From Bilabrum cf. latius (Eukaryota > Bigyra: Bicosoecida > Bigyra > Bicosoecida): a DNA stretch of 64,000 bases. Under the pieces are notes generated by a model. It did not search any database. It had not been told where the DNA came from and saw only the letters and a program-made list of their open reading frames with translations. The DNA is taken from the NCBI GenBank assembly GCA_965178125.1, contig OZ237744.1, positions 310,001 through 374,000 of the forward strand, read 5' to 3'. How positions within the stretch are numbered: the first letter of the stretch is position 1; each line of letters begins with the position of its first letter. Below are positions 12,110 to 24,300 of the stretch, piece by piece. The translations under genes were made by a program, and so were the position numbers.

Positions 12110-14904
12110 ATGCCTTTATTTGACATTATCTCAGTCCTGTGCCTTACAATTGTGCCATACAGTGCTATAGCAACGAGCATTGAAAGTGCAGCTCAGGCGC
12201 CGTGCCCAGTTAAATTCGCCCAGATCTTCACCTCATATCAAGTTCTATAGCGAGAGCCGCGATCAGCTGCTGTATATGGTATTCTCACAAACGTGACCAG
12301 TCCCGCCATGTCAGTTTCGCTACGATTCGACGACGGGTCCGTGTCTCACGCCGCCGTGACAACAGAGGCCATAAATGCGACGAGCTTCAGGTGGCACGCA
12401 GAGTTTGAACCGCACGCACCAGGTGGAAATGCAACACTTGAAGCAACATCTCTGGGCTGCAGCGGAAACTGCACCGCTAGGCTGTGGAACGTGACATTCG
12501 GCGATGTGATCTTTTGCGGCGGGCAGAGCAACATGCAGCTCCCGCTGTTTCACACGTTTACCAGGAATGACTCTGTTCGGGCCATACAAAATGGATCTCT
12601 CTCACATATTCGCCTGAAGCTTCAGAGCCAGCAGAGGTACATCCGGCTGTGGGCTCCTTGGACCACAGCCGAGGAAGCCATCGAGCTGATGGACTAGAGC
12701 GGCTCGTTCATCCGGCTGTTCGTGTTCCCAGCGTGAGAGTCCGACAAGATGACGCGGCTGTGGCGAAATTGACTTTCCAACAAATTGCTCAGATGGGGGC
12801 AGCAGTGTGACCACGTGTAGCCTGCGCCAGCGCTCCGCCGTGCATTGTATGTGACAGCATGATGTCGTGCCTCCCGTTCCCACCAGTAATCGCAGCACGT
12901 GCTTCTACGCCGCCGAGGAACTGAGCTACATGCGGCGGGATGCAGGGCTACCTCAGGTGCCGTTGGGTCTCATCACAACTGCCATCGGCGGCACCACGAT
13001 CGAGCAGTGGTCCACCAACGCGACGTTGGACCAGTGCAAGAACCTGACCAGGAACTCAGACAACGAGCAGTTGTACGATCAGTACATTCTGCCGTATGAA
13101 AACATGACTGTTGGGGCGTTTCTGTGGTACCAGGGCGAGAACGAGTGAGTCATCGCTACGTCCTCGCTACATGCGAATACCTGCATGCAACTGACTGCCG
13201 GAGCCTAGCCCGGATAGCGCAGATAGGCATCGTCGCGGTGGGCACACGATGGCAATGAAAGACAGCGAACAGAGCAGTTATTCCCCCACTTACATATCAA
13301 GACACACTGTGGCAGTGTCGAGGGGCCATTCTATACGTTCTCTAGCCAGCTCCCAATCTCTTGTGGCCTTGGCCCCCAGCTTTTGACGGGCTACAAGGGC
13401 TGCTCCACTCCTCCTTTGCACAATCGGCACCCCGTCTCCTCGCGCCTGTCATTGACCCTCGCAGTATGCACAACGTCAAGGGTAATGTGCTGAGACACGA
13501 AGGCTACGCATGCGCCATGCCCAAGCTGGTGGAGCTCTGGAGAAACACCTTTTCCAAGCACTACAACACAACGGATCCCGAGGCTCCATTCGGGGTTGTG
13601 ACCATCGCTCCGAATGGTGATGAGGGCGGGCTCGATATTGCGACTATGCGCTGGGCCTAGACGGCCAATATGGGCTACTTGCCCAACCAGTACATGCCAA
13701 GGACATTCCTGGCCCAGGCATTTGACGGCGGGGATGCTTGGTCGCAGTGCCAATGCCAGAGCTGGGGATGCTGTGCCGTGGAGGACGGGCCGTATTGCGG
13801 CTCGTAGAGCAACGCGACCAAGTGCCTACAGTCCACCGGGGGCCACCCGGAGATATGCGAGAACTGCTGCAATGCAGATTGCAACACGAAGGTTTTCATG
13901 GGTAAGAACCACATCTGCGGCACCTTTGGCCGGCGTCTTCGAAGGCAGACCACGTCCAGTGTGCCCCCGGCTTTGAGCTATCACAGCATCTTGTGCTTGC
14001 AAATGTGCTGCCACTCATTGCACTGGAACAATCATGACTCATTCACCCATTCGCCAAGATCTTCTCCGCCGCAGGTTCTATTCACCCTCGAAACAAGCGC
14101 GAGGTTGGGCGGCGCCTTGCCAACGGCATCATGCTCGAGCTCTACGACCAGGAGCTCACAGCCCTTCGCGCGGCATCCTCTATGGAAAGTCCCTAGCTGC
14201 GCGGAGGTGTGGCCGACACTGAAAGCAGCAGCGCACCACGCCTCTACACTGGCCCCCAGATCAGCGGGTGCAGCTTGTCGAATGATAATTCTCAGCTAGT
14301 GCTCAAGTTCAACCAGAGCATGCTACAGGGGGCAGCAGTCGAGGTGGGCGACTACAACCGCACTCTAAACCAGAGCATGGTCGAGGTCCTGTACCCACCA
14401 GGTGTCTTCTGCATGGAGCCGCTGCTCCGGTGCAAGCTGCTGCCGAATGGAACCAGACCCACCAAATGCAGCCAGGACGACCAGGAGTGGTACTGTCTCG
14501 ACAGCTCAAGCGGAATGAATGGCTCGGCCATGCAGCCTGATACCGCCTTGTCGTCTGCATCAGGCGCCGCGGATGCGCGAAGTAGGCCTCCTCCTGGCCC
14601 TGACGTGTACCATACGTACTGGCTGACTGCCAACATATCGTCTGGCTCGAGTGCCACAGAGGTGTTGGTAGATCTGGCTGGTCTCAGCATGCTCGACTCG
14701 GATGGCAACCTGGTGCCGCCCATCGGAGTACGCTATGCATTCTGGAAAAACTCCTACAGCTGCTGCCCGAACCAAGACTCCTGGCTTGAGTGCCCCGTTG
14801 GGTCTTGCCCCATCAATGCAGCCAGCCTGCCTGCCAATCCGTTTTAGGCCGCGGTCGTGAACGGAAGGTGCGCCTGTGCAGCGCCCCAGGTTTGTAGCGA
14901 GTGA
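12110..14904 (+). CDS. SIAE: Secreted sialate O-acetylesterase, 712 aa, three introns
   Basis: Sialate O-acetylesterase removes O-acetyl groups from sialic acids or related sugars in the lumen or outside the cell. Exons: 12110-12732, 12896-13144, 13465-13901 and 14075-14904 (TGA); introns are 163, 320 and 173 bp, GT-AG. A signal peptide is visible (MPLFDIISVLCLTIVPYSAIA). Family blocks in order: VLQREP with Q47 encoded by TAG 12248, the nucleophile block GDVIFCGGQSNM (S140), GLITTAIGGTTIEQW, LWYQGEND across an exon junction, LVELWRNTF, RWAQTANMGYLPN with Q356 encoded by TAG 13658, and SIHPRNK (H440). The C-terminal SLPANPF resembles the family end. Other TAG codons are at 12695, 13805, 14194 and 14845. 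A Cys-rich insertion with about ten Cys (near 13735-13890) precedes IHPR. There are many NxS/T sites, as expected for a secreted protein. Confidence 0.93.
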
Positions 14905-15035
14905 TCGATTCTTGGTATGGTACAGTTACTCTGCGCGTGTAGGGTGACTTTGAGTTGCGTTGCTTTGCTTGCCATGATATTTGCTTTCTATAATTAGATG
15001 GCCCAATTAGACCAAAGCAGCCGGATGGCTCGGGA

Positions 15036-18000
15036 TCAAGACTCTTCCTCGATTCTCGCCATCCCGTCAGGTGAGTGCGAAGCCTTCGACGCCGAGCCTG
15101 GCCGCCCCTATTTACGCAATCTTCGACTTCCTTGTGGGAGCCTGTATCTCCGCTAATGCCCACCTCCAGCCAGGGACAGCTCATCTGACGCGATCGACTC
15201 TGCGAAGACGCTCCGCTTGCCAGTCTGTTCATCATCCTGCACACCTCCAGCGCCAGCAGAATCAGCCAGCTCTTCCTCCGAGCTGCTGTGCATCTGCAGT
15301 CTCCCCTTCGGGTCAAGACGGCGAGCAAGTGGGCTTCCGGCTAGCACGTCTTCATTGCCAGCCGGGGTTCCAGCCGATAGACTAGAAGCCCCAGCAGGGG
15401 CAGAGGCACCGACAGCATGCCCTTCCTCCTCTGCGTCGATCTGGGCTACCAGCTGGCGCTACTTTCTGAAGTCGGCGACAGCCGTAGCCAGATTCGGCTC
15501 TGCCGCAGCCACAGGCGGCTGACTACCACGCGATTTCTGCTGGACTCTGCCACCCGACAGCCAGCTTCCCGCCCTTCTGACACCTGGCGCGGCGGGCGCC
15601 TTGCGGTGAGGTACTGCACCTGACGCGGACTTATTGGCTTCATCGCTGTCCTCCTCAGATTCATCGGATGCCTGAAGCGCATCATCGGCTGTGCTCTTCA
15701 TTCTGCTATCACCCGCTCCAGCGCCAACGCCAGGCCCCGCCTAGTGTGACAAGTCAACCCGGGCTTCAGAAGCAGGCTACACTGTGCTCGGAAGCTGTGT
15801 ATGCTCACTGGCTGGGGCTGCTTGACTCTCGTCGTCAGCCGCGGATGTCTGCTCACCATTCCCGCTTGCACGAGTCTCCTGAGCGTTGGGTTCGATCGAT
15901 TCAGAGTGACCTCTGTTCTAGTCTTCGACCGCCGCCACACGGGATGCAGAGCCCACTCCCACCTGCTCGTCTTGAGCGGGACTCAACGAGGTACCACTCC
16001 CTGGCGATGCGCCTGGCAGTGGCGAACCTACAGCAGCCGCCCCAGCGTCCTGCATCTCCTGCTCGGTCGGTTGCAGGCGGTGAGCAGGCAGCTCACGAGA
16101 AACTCGGGGCGTAGGTGAGTCATCCGCACTGCCAGGCACAGATGAGGCCGATCCTTCCACAGCTGGGGTGCCCCCTATACCATGATCAGCCCCGCTGCTC
16201 TGCGCGACCGCAGCTTCATGCTCGTGCTGGTGCTGCAGAGCCTTTGCCCGCATTAGCTCACGACTCAGCGCGGCCTCCTTGCTGCGAGATCGCTGTTCTT
16301 CGAGCCTGCGAACGGCCTTGGAATGAGCAGCTGCCAGTAGCTGCGGAGCTAGCTCCACCCGGGCGCGTGCCCTCCATGAATTTAACAGGGCCTATGGACT
16401 GGCTTCTTTGGCCCGCGATGCGGCTGCCAGTCGCAGGGAGGCCGCCTCAAGGCGCACGACCACCTTGGACAGAGAATACCTTCCCGAGCCCGCCCTCTCA
16501 AGAAGCAGGCATCGGATGCCAAAGACCCACGTCACGGCTTCATCGGTGTCGGCGCACTCGAAATCAAACGACCGCTCCGCTGAGTACAAAGTTAAGCAGC
16601 ACTATTCATCCTCCGGCTTCGCAGCAGCCGACTGAAAGACGGGGGAGCCCGTGCCGAGCCCTACACCCGTCACGTCGGCCAGCCGAACCGAAGAGGTGAA
16701 CACGCGCTTGTGAGGGGCGCACCACCCGATCTCGGAACCCGAAGCGGCCAGCGCCACCCACCTCCTCTGCTTTTCGCCTTCCTTGTGCGCAGCATACTTG
16801 GTCAGCAACGCTCCCTGACGCAGTGCGTCCATGGCACTGTCCACGTCCAGGCGCCTGCGCTCCCTCAACCTGGCCGCTCTCTGGGCCTTCTTCAGGTTGC
16901 GGATGGTCTCGTCGCGCCGCCTGGAAGACTACGAAGACCTCAGCTGCAGCTCAAGCAGCTTGACCTTCATCCCGTGCGCATCTTGCTTGGCTGCACTGCC
17001 ATCACTTTCCCGTTCTTCCAGGCGCTTGGTAAGCACCTGCACCACGCCGTTCGATCTCGCGGCGGCTAGCCTGAGGTGGGACAGATCCCCTTTCAACTTC
17101 TCCTCCCTTTCCCGAGCCGCGTCCAGATCGCGCTAGAGACGGCTTGCGGTTGTCTTGACTCTGGCCTCTTCTTTGTGGGATCTAGACTTGGCTTCTTCTG
17201 CGTGCGCATCTGCCTGCCTGGCCAGCTCCCTGGCATCCCTTAGGTCTTTCTGAAGCTCGTCAATCCTGCGCTCTTTCTTCTCGTTCTCACGCTGCGCGTC
17301 CTCGTGGGATTGCTTGACCTATCGCACCTCGGCTTCCAGCTGTTCGACCTGCCGATTCGCGTCCGAAAGGCCTTGCTCCAGGGTCAGAAGCCTTGCTGCG
17401 GCAGTCTCGCCCTCGTGCTGCATGCGATCGAGCTCCTGATCCGCGTCTCGCCTGGCTTGCTATTCTAGGTGCAGCTGCTCCGCCAAAGAGTCGGCTCTAA
17501 TGCCTTGCTGCCGCGTGCTGTCCTTCAGTTCAGCAATTTCGCTCTTCTTGGATTCAATCATGTCGTTCGCTGCGTCGAGCGCCTGGGTAGCCTCGCGGAT
17601 GCTGTCCTCGAGCTCTCTGGATCGAGCCTCGGAGCGCCTTGCGTCCTCACGGCCGCCGTCTCTCACCTCCTCGAGCGCCTTGCGCAGATTGGACCGATCG
17701 CTTTCCGACTCGTGCAGCCTCTCCTGCTCGCGCTGCAGCTGCGACCTGAGGTCGACTGTATGTGCCTCCGCGGCTGTCATGACGGCACGTGCCTCCGCCA
17801 GCTCTACTGCAAGCGCCTTTTCCCTGTCCTTGGAAGCAGAGAGGAGCTCGGATGCTTCTGATGTTGACTGCATGCTCTTCTTCTGCGCCTCATCCCGAGC
17901 AGCTTCGGCTTCACGCAGTCGCTTCTCGAGGCCGCGCACCTGCTGGGCACCCTCTTCCAGCCGTGCGGTTGCCGTCTCGAGCTTGTGCTGCAAATCTTCC

Positions 18001-21000
18001 TGCTGGGTTTTGCCTTCGGTGCGAACAGCAAGCAGCTTCGCTTCACTCTCAGACTTGGCTTGCTCGCGTTCAGCCTCGAGGGCACTCAGGCCAGCCTTCA
18101 GCTCCTCCACTTGCGAACTCCTTGCATCGAGCTGCGATTGGAGCTCGGCAATCTTCTCGTCCATCTTGCTAATTGCTTCGTTCGCCTCACTGATCGCTTG
18201 CTTCAGCTCCGCCTGCTTCTTGCTGGCTTCGTCCAGCTTGGCGGCGTGATCGCGCTCCATCTAGTCGCTCTCTTCCTGCGCGCTCTTCATGACGAGCTCG
18301 ACCTCCTCCTTGCTCTTGTGCAGCGCCTTCGTGAGGGTCTGCTTCTCCTCTTTCGATCTGGCCTGCGCTTCGGCGAGTTCCTCCTTCAGGCGATTGGCAC
18401 CTCGCTTGGAATCTCCCAGCTCGCGTTCGAGCCTGGCCACAGTTTCCTCCAGCTCAGCGCACTTGGCCTCGAGTTTTGCGACAGAGCTGCGCTCCTTCGC
18501 AGCTCCTGCTTTCTGCCTCTTCAGTTCTGCGTCGGCACTGGCATTCTCAGCCTCTAGCTTTTCCAGCCGGGCCTGCAGGTCGTCTCTCTCTGCGGCTGTC
18601 TTTGAGAGCAAACGGTGGGTGCTCTCCAGCGACCTAGACTGCTGCTCCTTCTCTTTCTCGTAGTCCTTCAGGCGCCGCGTCTGGTCAGCGCAAGTCTGCC
18701 GGAGCTTCGCGAGCTCGGCGTCTAGCCCAGCCCCGCGCGATTTCGTGGCCTGCAGCTGCTCAGACAGCTCAGCCAGCTCGCTGTCGGCGCTTGATTTCGC
18801 CCGCATCGCCTCTTCCAGCTTGGAGCGCAGGTCGGCTTCAGCCCGCCTGCCCTCTTTTTCTCTCTCAAGGGCCTAGTCGAGAGACTCCTGCGTCTCTTTG
18901 GCGTCCGTGATGGCCCGTTCTGCTCTCTTTTCAAGCAAAGAGGCGGAGTGCTTCTTCTCAGAAAGCTCGCTTTCAAGCTTCTCGCGATCGCTGCGCTCCT
19001 GCTCCACCTCTGCCTGAAGGCTCGCGTTCCTTTGCTTGGTGCCTTCGAGCTCCCCCTCTGCTTTTCGGAGAGTGGTGCGCGTGCTCTGCAAGTCACTCGA
19101 AAGGGCTTTGCTGCGAGATTGCTCCAGCTTCACGTCGTCAATCAGCTTCTGAGAGGCGGCATGGGCGGCATCGTGGGCGGTTGTGGCCACAGCGAGGCCG
19201 GCCTCGGTGATCTGAGCCTGGCACCTTGCGGCCTCGGACTGGGACTCGAGCAGCAGCGGCGTGCCAGAATCGAGAAGGACGGCGAACTTAGCGGGTCCTC
19301 GTGCCAATCTGGTGTACTCCTGCTAAAGGAGGGTCCAGTTCCTGAGCAGCTGCCCCTGCAGTTCCCCTATGGAGACGCGGTGGGCTCGCAGGGAGGCCAG
19401 GCCAGTGTCGGCCAAGCTGCGGAGCTTCTCCGCCTGCGATGCGGGATCTGAACCGCTGCTTTCACCGTCCGTCAGCTCCTTGGAACGCCCAGCCTGGAGC
19501 TCCTTGCTTGCGCTGTCGATCTACTGCACCGTGTCTGCCTGTCCCTTCTGCGCTTCCTCAAGCACCTTCCGGGCAGAGATCACCACGGGTTGCAGGTGCT
19601 TGTCTCGAAGGTCCCCGCAGAGCGCCTTGCACCCTTCCCTTGAAGCGGTAGAATTCGCCCTGTCGAGATCAAGCGCGATCTCCTGTAGGTGCTCGACGAT
19701 CCTCGCCCTCTCCCTCTTGACGGGAATGGGAGCACCTGACGGAGCAGAGTTGTCGAACCTGCGGAGAGCATCTGCGTGCACCTCCTTAACAGCGTCCTGG
19801 AGGTCTTTCTCCTCCATGGGAAGTACATCTAGAGCAGTGTTTACGCCAGAAGCATCGGCGGCTGCTTCTGTTGCCATGCCTGCGGTGCCCTATGAAGGTT
19901 CAGGAGCTGCTGCCCCAGCGCCGGCGCCGCTGGACGGACCTGCATCAGAGCCACCCGCGCTCGCTAGACTCAGCCTCGCGTCGACCCATGCGATCACGGA
20001 ATCGGCCAACCGGGTGCACTGGTCGCCTGCAGCGGACTCCCACGCATCTGCTATTGAGGGCACGCCGCCCCCGTTGATGGCGTCGACGTACGACCGCACG
20101 AGTCCGGCTAGGATGGGACCATTCACGCTGCGGCTACCCAGACGCTTCGGAAGCGCAGCGCCGTATATGTGCTCCTTCAGGTGAGCCATCCCCTCCTTAA
20201 ACTCCTCCCGCAGTTCCCCCTCGGGCACATCGTCGAGCCCCTGAAGCTTCTCTTCGTCCTCCACAGGCCTCACAAGCGGGAAGCAGCGCCTGCGCCGGAA
20301 GAAGAGCCGGAGCGCCTTCCTGATTCTGTTCCTGGCGGTCGTAGCCTGGTCAAAACCCTGCACGTCAGACAGAGATTTCTCCAGGTACTGGTCCGCCGTG
20401 ATCTCATTGTAGTCGTCATCCTCAAGCCGAAGAGAGAAATCGCGGAGAACCCAGACAAACTAGGGGAAAAAAGGTTCCAGGTCCGCAGCATTTTCTTCTT
20501 CGGCGCCCTTCTGACCAGATGCAGCGGTGGCCGATGCATCTGACTCTTTTCCTGTCGCAGACTTGACACGGATGTGCTTGGTGAGGTTCGAGATGAAACC
20601 AAGCTGCTGGATCGAACCCTCATCGATCTAGGAGGCGCCGTTGAAGATCAGAGTGGAGCACAGCAAAGTAGCCAGCGAGAAAATGGTTGTATCGTAGTGC
20701 TCATCCTTGCCCTTATCAATTGCGCCTAGACCCTCGCTGTCCATCAGTAGCAGCTTGATGGGTCTGCCATCGGGCGTTGCAGCGTCAACAGCGCTGTTCG
20801 AGAGAAAAATTCCCTTAGTATGCGACTCAATTGTATGCCCTACGCTGAAATCACCTGCTTTCGGGAGCAGTTTGTTCATTAGAAAGCTCTTTCCGCTCCG
20901 ATATCTGCCTGCAACAATTGCTACTGCGATCTCATCCTGGAATCCTTGCAAGAAACGAATTGCGTCCTCTCCCACTTTAAACTTTCCTGTTTTCTCATCT

Positions 21001-21044
21001 TGGTACACTAACGGAAGAGCTCTCCCAGCCGAATCTGAGCTCAT
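15036..21044 (-). CDS. GBP-type large GTPase fused to a long coiled coil and a PH domain, 2002 aa
   Basis: Dynamin-superfamily GTPase of the guanylate-binding protein/atlastin class. Single exon, only TAG in frame, stop TGA 15038-15036. G domain: P-loop GRYRSGKS (46-53), switch I Thr in ESHTKG (T76), DSEG (102-105), and FVWVLRD carrying the family RD motif (201-202); the residue before FVW is TAG 20462. A helical region follows, then an extremely Glu/Lys/Ala/Arg-rich coiled coil at about 580-1385 with heptad character. A PH domain follows (about 1405-1505: LRQGALLTKY, VALAASGSEIGW, then ERSFDFE and a C-terminal VTWVFGIRCLL). The last about 490 residues are disordered and Ser/Ala/Glu-rich. GBPs are usually about 600 aa, so the coiled coil and PH domain are large additions. 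A membrane-tethering or trafficking role is inferred from the architecture. Confidence 0.92.
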
Positions 21045-21231
21045 TAGTCAACGACCCAAAGCTTCCGAAGCACGTATACAGCTGAGCGGGAAGAATTCTG
21101 CAGTTAAAATGCGAAAAGTTGGTGGCAACTAAGTATGAAATAAATACAAGGATGATTAAATCGCAGAAAAATCGCCAGCCTGAACGAATTTCAGCTGCAC
21201 TGGATACAGGCGATCATTTTGCATTCTTGCC

Positions 21232-21239
21232 GAACGTTC
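21232..21239. promoter_or_regulatory. GAACGTTC palindrome in the GBP/RING-CH divergent spacer
   Basis: The palindrome lies 88 bp upstream of the RING-CH gene's ATG, in the context GCCGAACGTTCGAA. The context and distance nearly match the copy upstream of the acetylesterase gene (87 bp). Regulatory function is inferred. Confidence 0.35.
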
Positions 21240-21319
21240 GAAATGCTCTACACGCGGGTTCGCTGCCACCGGCTGCCAGCAATTTGCCAATTCATCGTTT
21301 GCCCGCCCGTTGTGCCATT

Positions 21320-24300
21320 ATGGATGGCAGTGACGATCACCATGAAGAAGTGTGTCGGATTTGTCTTGACATCGAGCAGGAAAACATGCCGCTCATTCGG
21401 CCTTGCCTGTGCACAGGGAGCTCAGGCTATGTCCATTCAGAATGCCTGGAGGAATGGCTGAAAGAATAGCACCGAGGCGCCAAAGGAAAAGAGAGATGCG
21501 ATACGTGAGTAATGTTTGATCCGCTCTACCTGTCTGTGCTCCTCGATTCTTTCCATGCATGTGCACACGCATCTCCTCGACGTGGTGCGCAGGTGCAAGG
21601 CTCGGTTTCACTGGAAAAAGACATACACAGACGGGGCCCCACAAGGGGGAATGCCGTGGTATGCTTGGCCATTTGCACTGTTCCCGATCGGTAGTCGCGC
21701 TGCTATGTTTATCATGTGGCACAGCGTTCGCGGGCTGTTCGTGCAGGCATTCATTTTCACATTCCATGTCCTTGCAATGGGAGCAGCTGCTGTAACAATG
21801 AGCGTTGTGGTTCCGAAATTCGTTGGATCAGTGCATCCTCCGTGGTTTGGACACATCGAGCAGGACTCTTTGGAGGCCCTGATGGCCCCCCTACCATGGT
21901 ACGATGGCAGCCCCATTCAAGCCGACCTCTTGCAGTTCTTGTCTCAGTTGCTCGCCACGGCCGTCACGGTGCTGCTTTGCACACTGATCGTCGACTGTGG
22001 CATATCACTTGGAGGTGTGGTCATCGAGAGAGTCGCCAGCCGCAACCGAAGGTACCTCCTGAGCCAACTGCCGTATCACGGCAGCTTTGACGAGCTCAAC
22101 ACGGAGCACCAGACGTCGCTCGTGCGGTCTATCCTGTACTTTGACGTGACCAGTATGCGAGAAGTTCGGCTCCGGATGGAAGGCAATTTGGTTCGCTAGA
22201 AGCTTCAAAGAGAGGACAAGGAGGACCGCGAGAGGAAGGCACGCTTCAAGCACGCCCAGGGTGCGCTCCTGGCCTGGTCACTGCGGCAGCAATCAAGAGA
22301 GCGCAGAGAGACTCGAGCAGGAAGCAGCACTGCATTTTCGAATCGATCGTACCGATTGCGCGACTCTATGAGGGGGGAGTCTTCTAGGCTAGGGTCGGCA
22401 TAGGAACATCCGCCACCTCATCCCGACGGTTCTGAGCCATCGCGGCTGCAAGCTGACGCTTCCTCGGCGCCGTCGTCGTCGTCCTCCAGCTGGCTCGGCG
22501 CGAACTGGTCCCATGCCAAGCGGTTCTATTCCATGTGGTTCGGCTACAGAACTGCTGCAGACGCCACCGCCCTCCGCATTGAGAAGCTGGTGAGGAAGAC
22601 GACGAAGCAAGGCATGCCCAGATACATTGAGTTCAGAGCGCGGGTGCTGAGCAGGCTGCTCTGGTAGCTCCTGCTGGGTTTCTCGGACCTCGGAGAGATA
22701 CGCAACTGGAACCAGTTCATTGAATTGGCGCTGCTTGCCCTTGTGAATGCGATTCTCAGCATCGCCACTGGGTGCTTCACCGTGCTACTTTGCGGGTCGC
22801 TCGTCATTGCCGGCCAGCAGACCGCTATGGCGGTGAGAGAGCGATCCATCGGCCCTCTCTTGTTCGATAATAGTGCCCCGCTGTACCCTGTGTCGACCGT
22901 TCCGTCCAATTTGCTGGATGGTGTGGGCTTCATGGTTGACCCAAGCTCTTCTGAGCACCACAGCCCAACGGTGCACATGGGCGTGGCGACGTCGGCCTGG
23001 CACGACAGGTACAGCTGGCACATGGAAGGACACTCTGACGGGGAGCTGCAGGTGCCAGCACCGCAGCTTCCTCGGTCCAGCAACCTTTCTGACATCACTG
23101 GTGGCCTTTGGCTGCAGAGTATGTGGGCTAGCATGGTTGGTCACGCGAGGCAGGACTATTACCACCCGCTTAGTGCATCGATGGGGGGCCCCTTGGCTGC
23201 TAACAAGCCAGTCGATTTCTCCGATGCTCGATCGCAGTAGCATGATTTTGCCAGCCTGGACGGCTGGCCGATAGCCGGGACATTGAAAACAAAGAACACT
23301 GCGGATTTCTACAGGTATGCCCCCGGCAGGAGACTGCAACCGAGCATGAGGCACCTAGTGCCCCTCACTGGTCGTGGGTCGATCGCACCTCTCTTTCAAG
23401 AAGGTGCGAACATGAGCGATCCCATGCTTCCCGTGAACGTGTCAACAGCTGGTTTTGTCGTGCGATTTGGAACTGTTTCGGAGTGGAGCCGCGCGGTGAA
23501 CGGCTCTATGCTGAGCGGTGCATCACCCGGTCAAGCATGGAGTGGTATAGAGTCTGTTCTAGCGCGGTCGCTGGAAGTGAACCACGGAATGCAGCTGTCT
23601 AACGACTCCGGGCCGCTGCACCCAGCCAAGTTGGCTGGATGCCTCTTGCGCGTGCACTGTGAGCTGTCGCTGGCGTGCGATCGACCGGGTCAGGACTGGC
23701 TCGCCAGCCGGTGTCCAGACGGTGACAGTATCCGGACCGAAATAATCAAAGCCATTTTCGAGAGTGGGGCTCGGTCTGGACCTGCGAGCATAGACAGCCT
23801 TATTGCGAGGATTTGGTCTGCAAATCCAATCAACGCCAGCAGCAGCACACAATTACCCGCAGTTGGACCTAGCTCCAATGCATCTGTTTCTGCGACTTCA
23901 ACTCCGAGGGCGTTGCTATCGATTGACGAGGTTGATGAATTCGTCCGGAATGGGTCAGATGGCCTAATCACGGCGAACGGCAGCCTACATGGGGCCATGC
24001 AGTCTAGTCTACAGTTGTCTCAATTGCTTGGGGCCCCCTCATCGAGGCCATCTTGGCTCCCGCTGGGAGTAAGCACTGCTGCACGCGCTTTAGGAAAAGT
24101 TGTCATGTTCATATATGACCTGCCAAGAGCGCTGCTGCTCGGGCAGATCGCGTTCCCAAGAATGAACCGGTAGCAAGCCAAGGCCCATACTCGCAACCAC
24201 CAGACCAGTGCAACCTCTTTAGGAAACGCATTTAGTTCGGATGGGTCTGCCAAGCGAGACAGCTCTGACGCGTGGCATGCCGTTCACCAGGTTTCCGACT

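Noticed and set aside
17500-18249. A 249-codon Ser/Leu/Ala-rich plus-strand ORF.
   Set aside because: It is the antisense shadow of the Glu/Ala/Lys-rich coiled coil of the GBP gene; no homology and biased composition.
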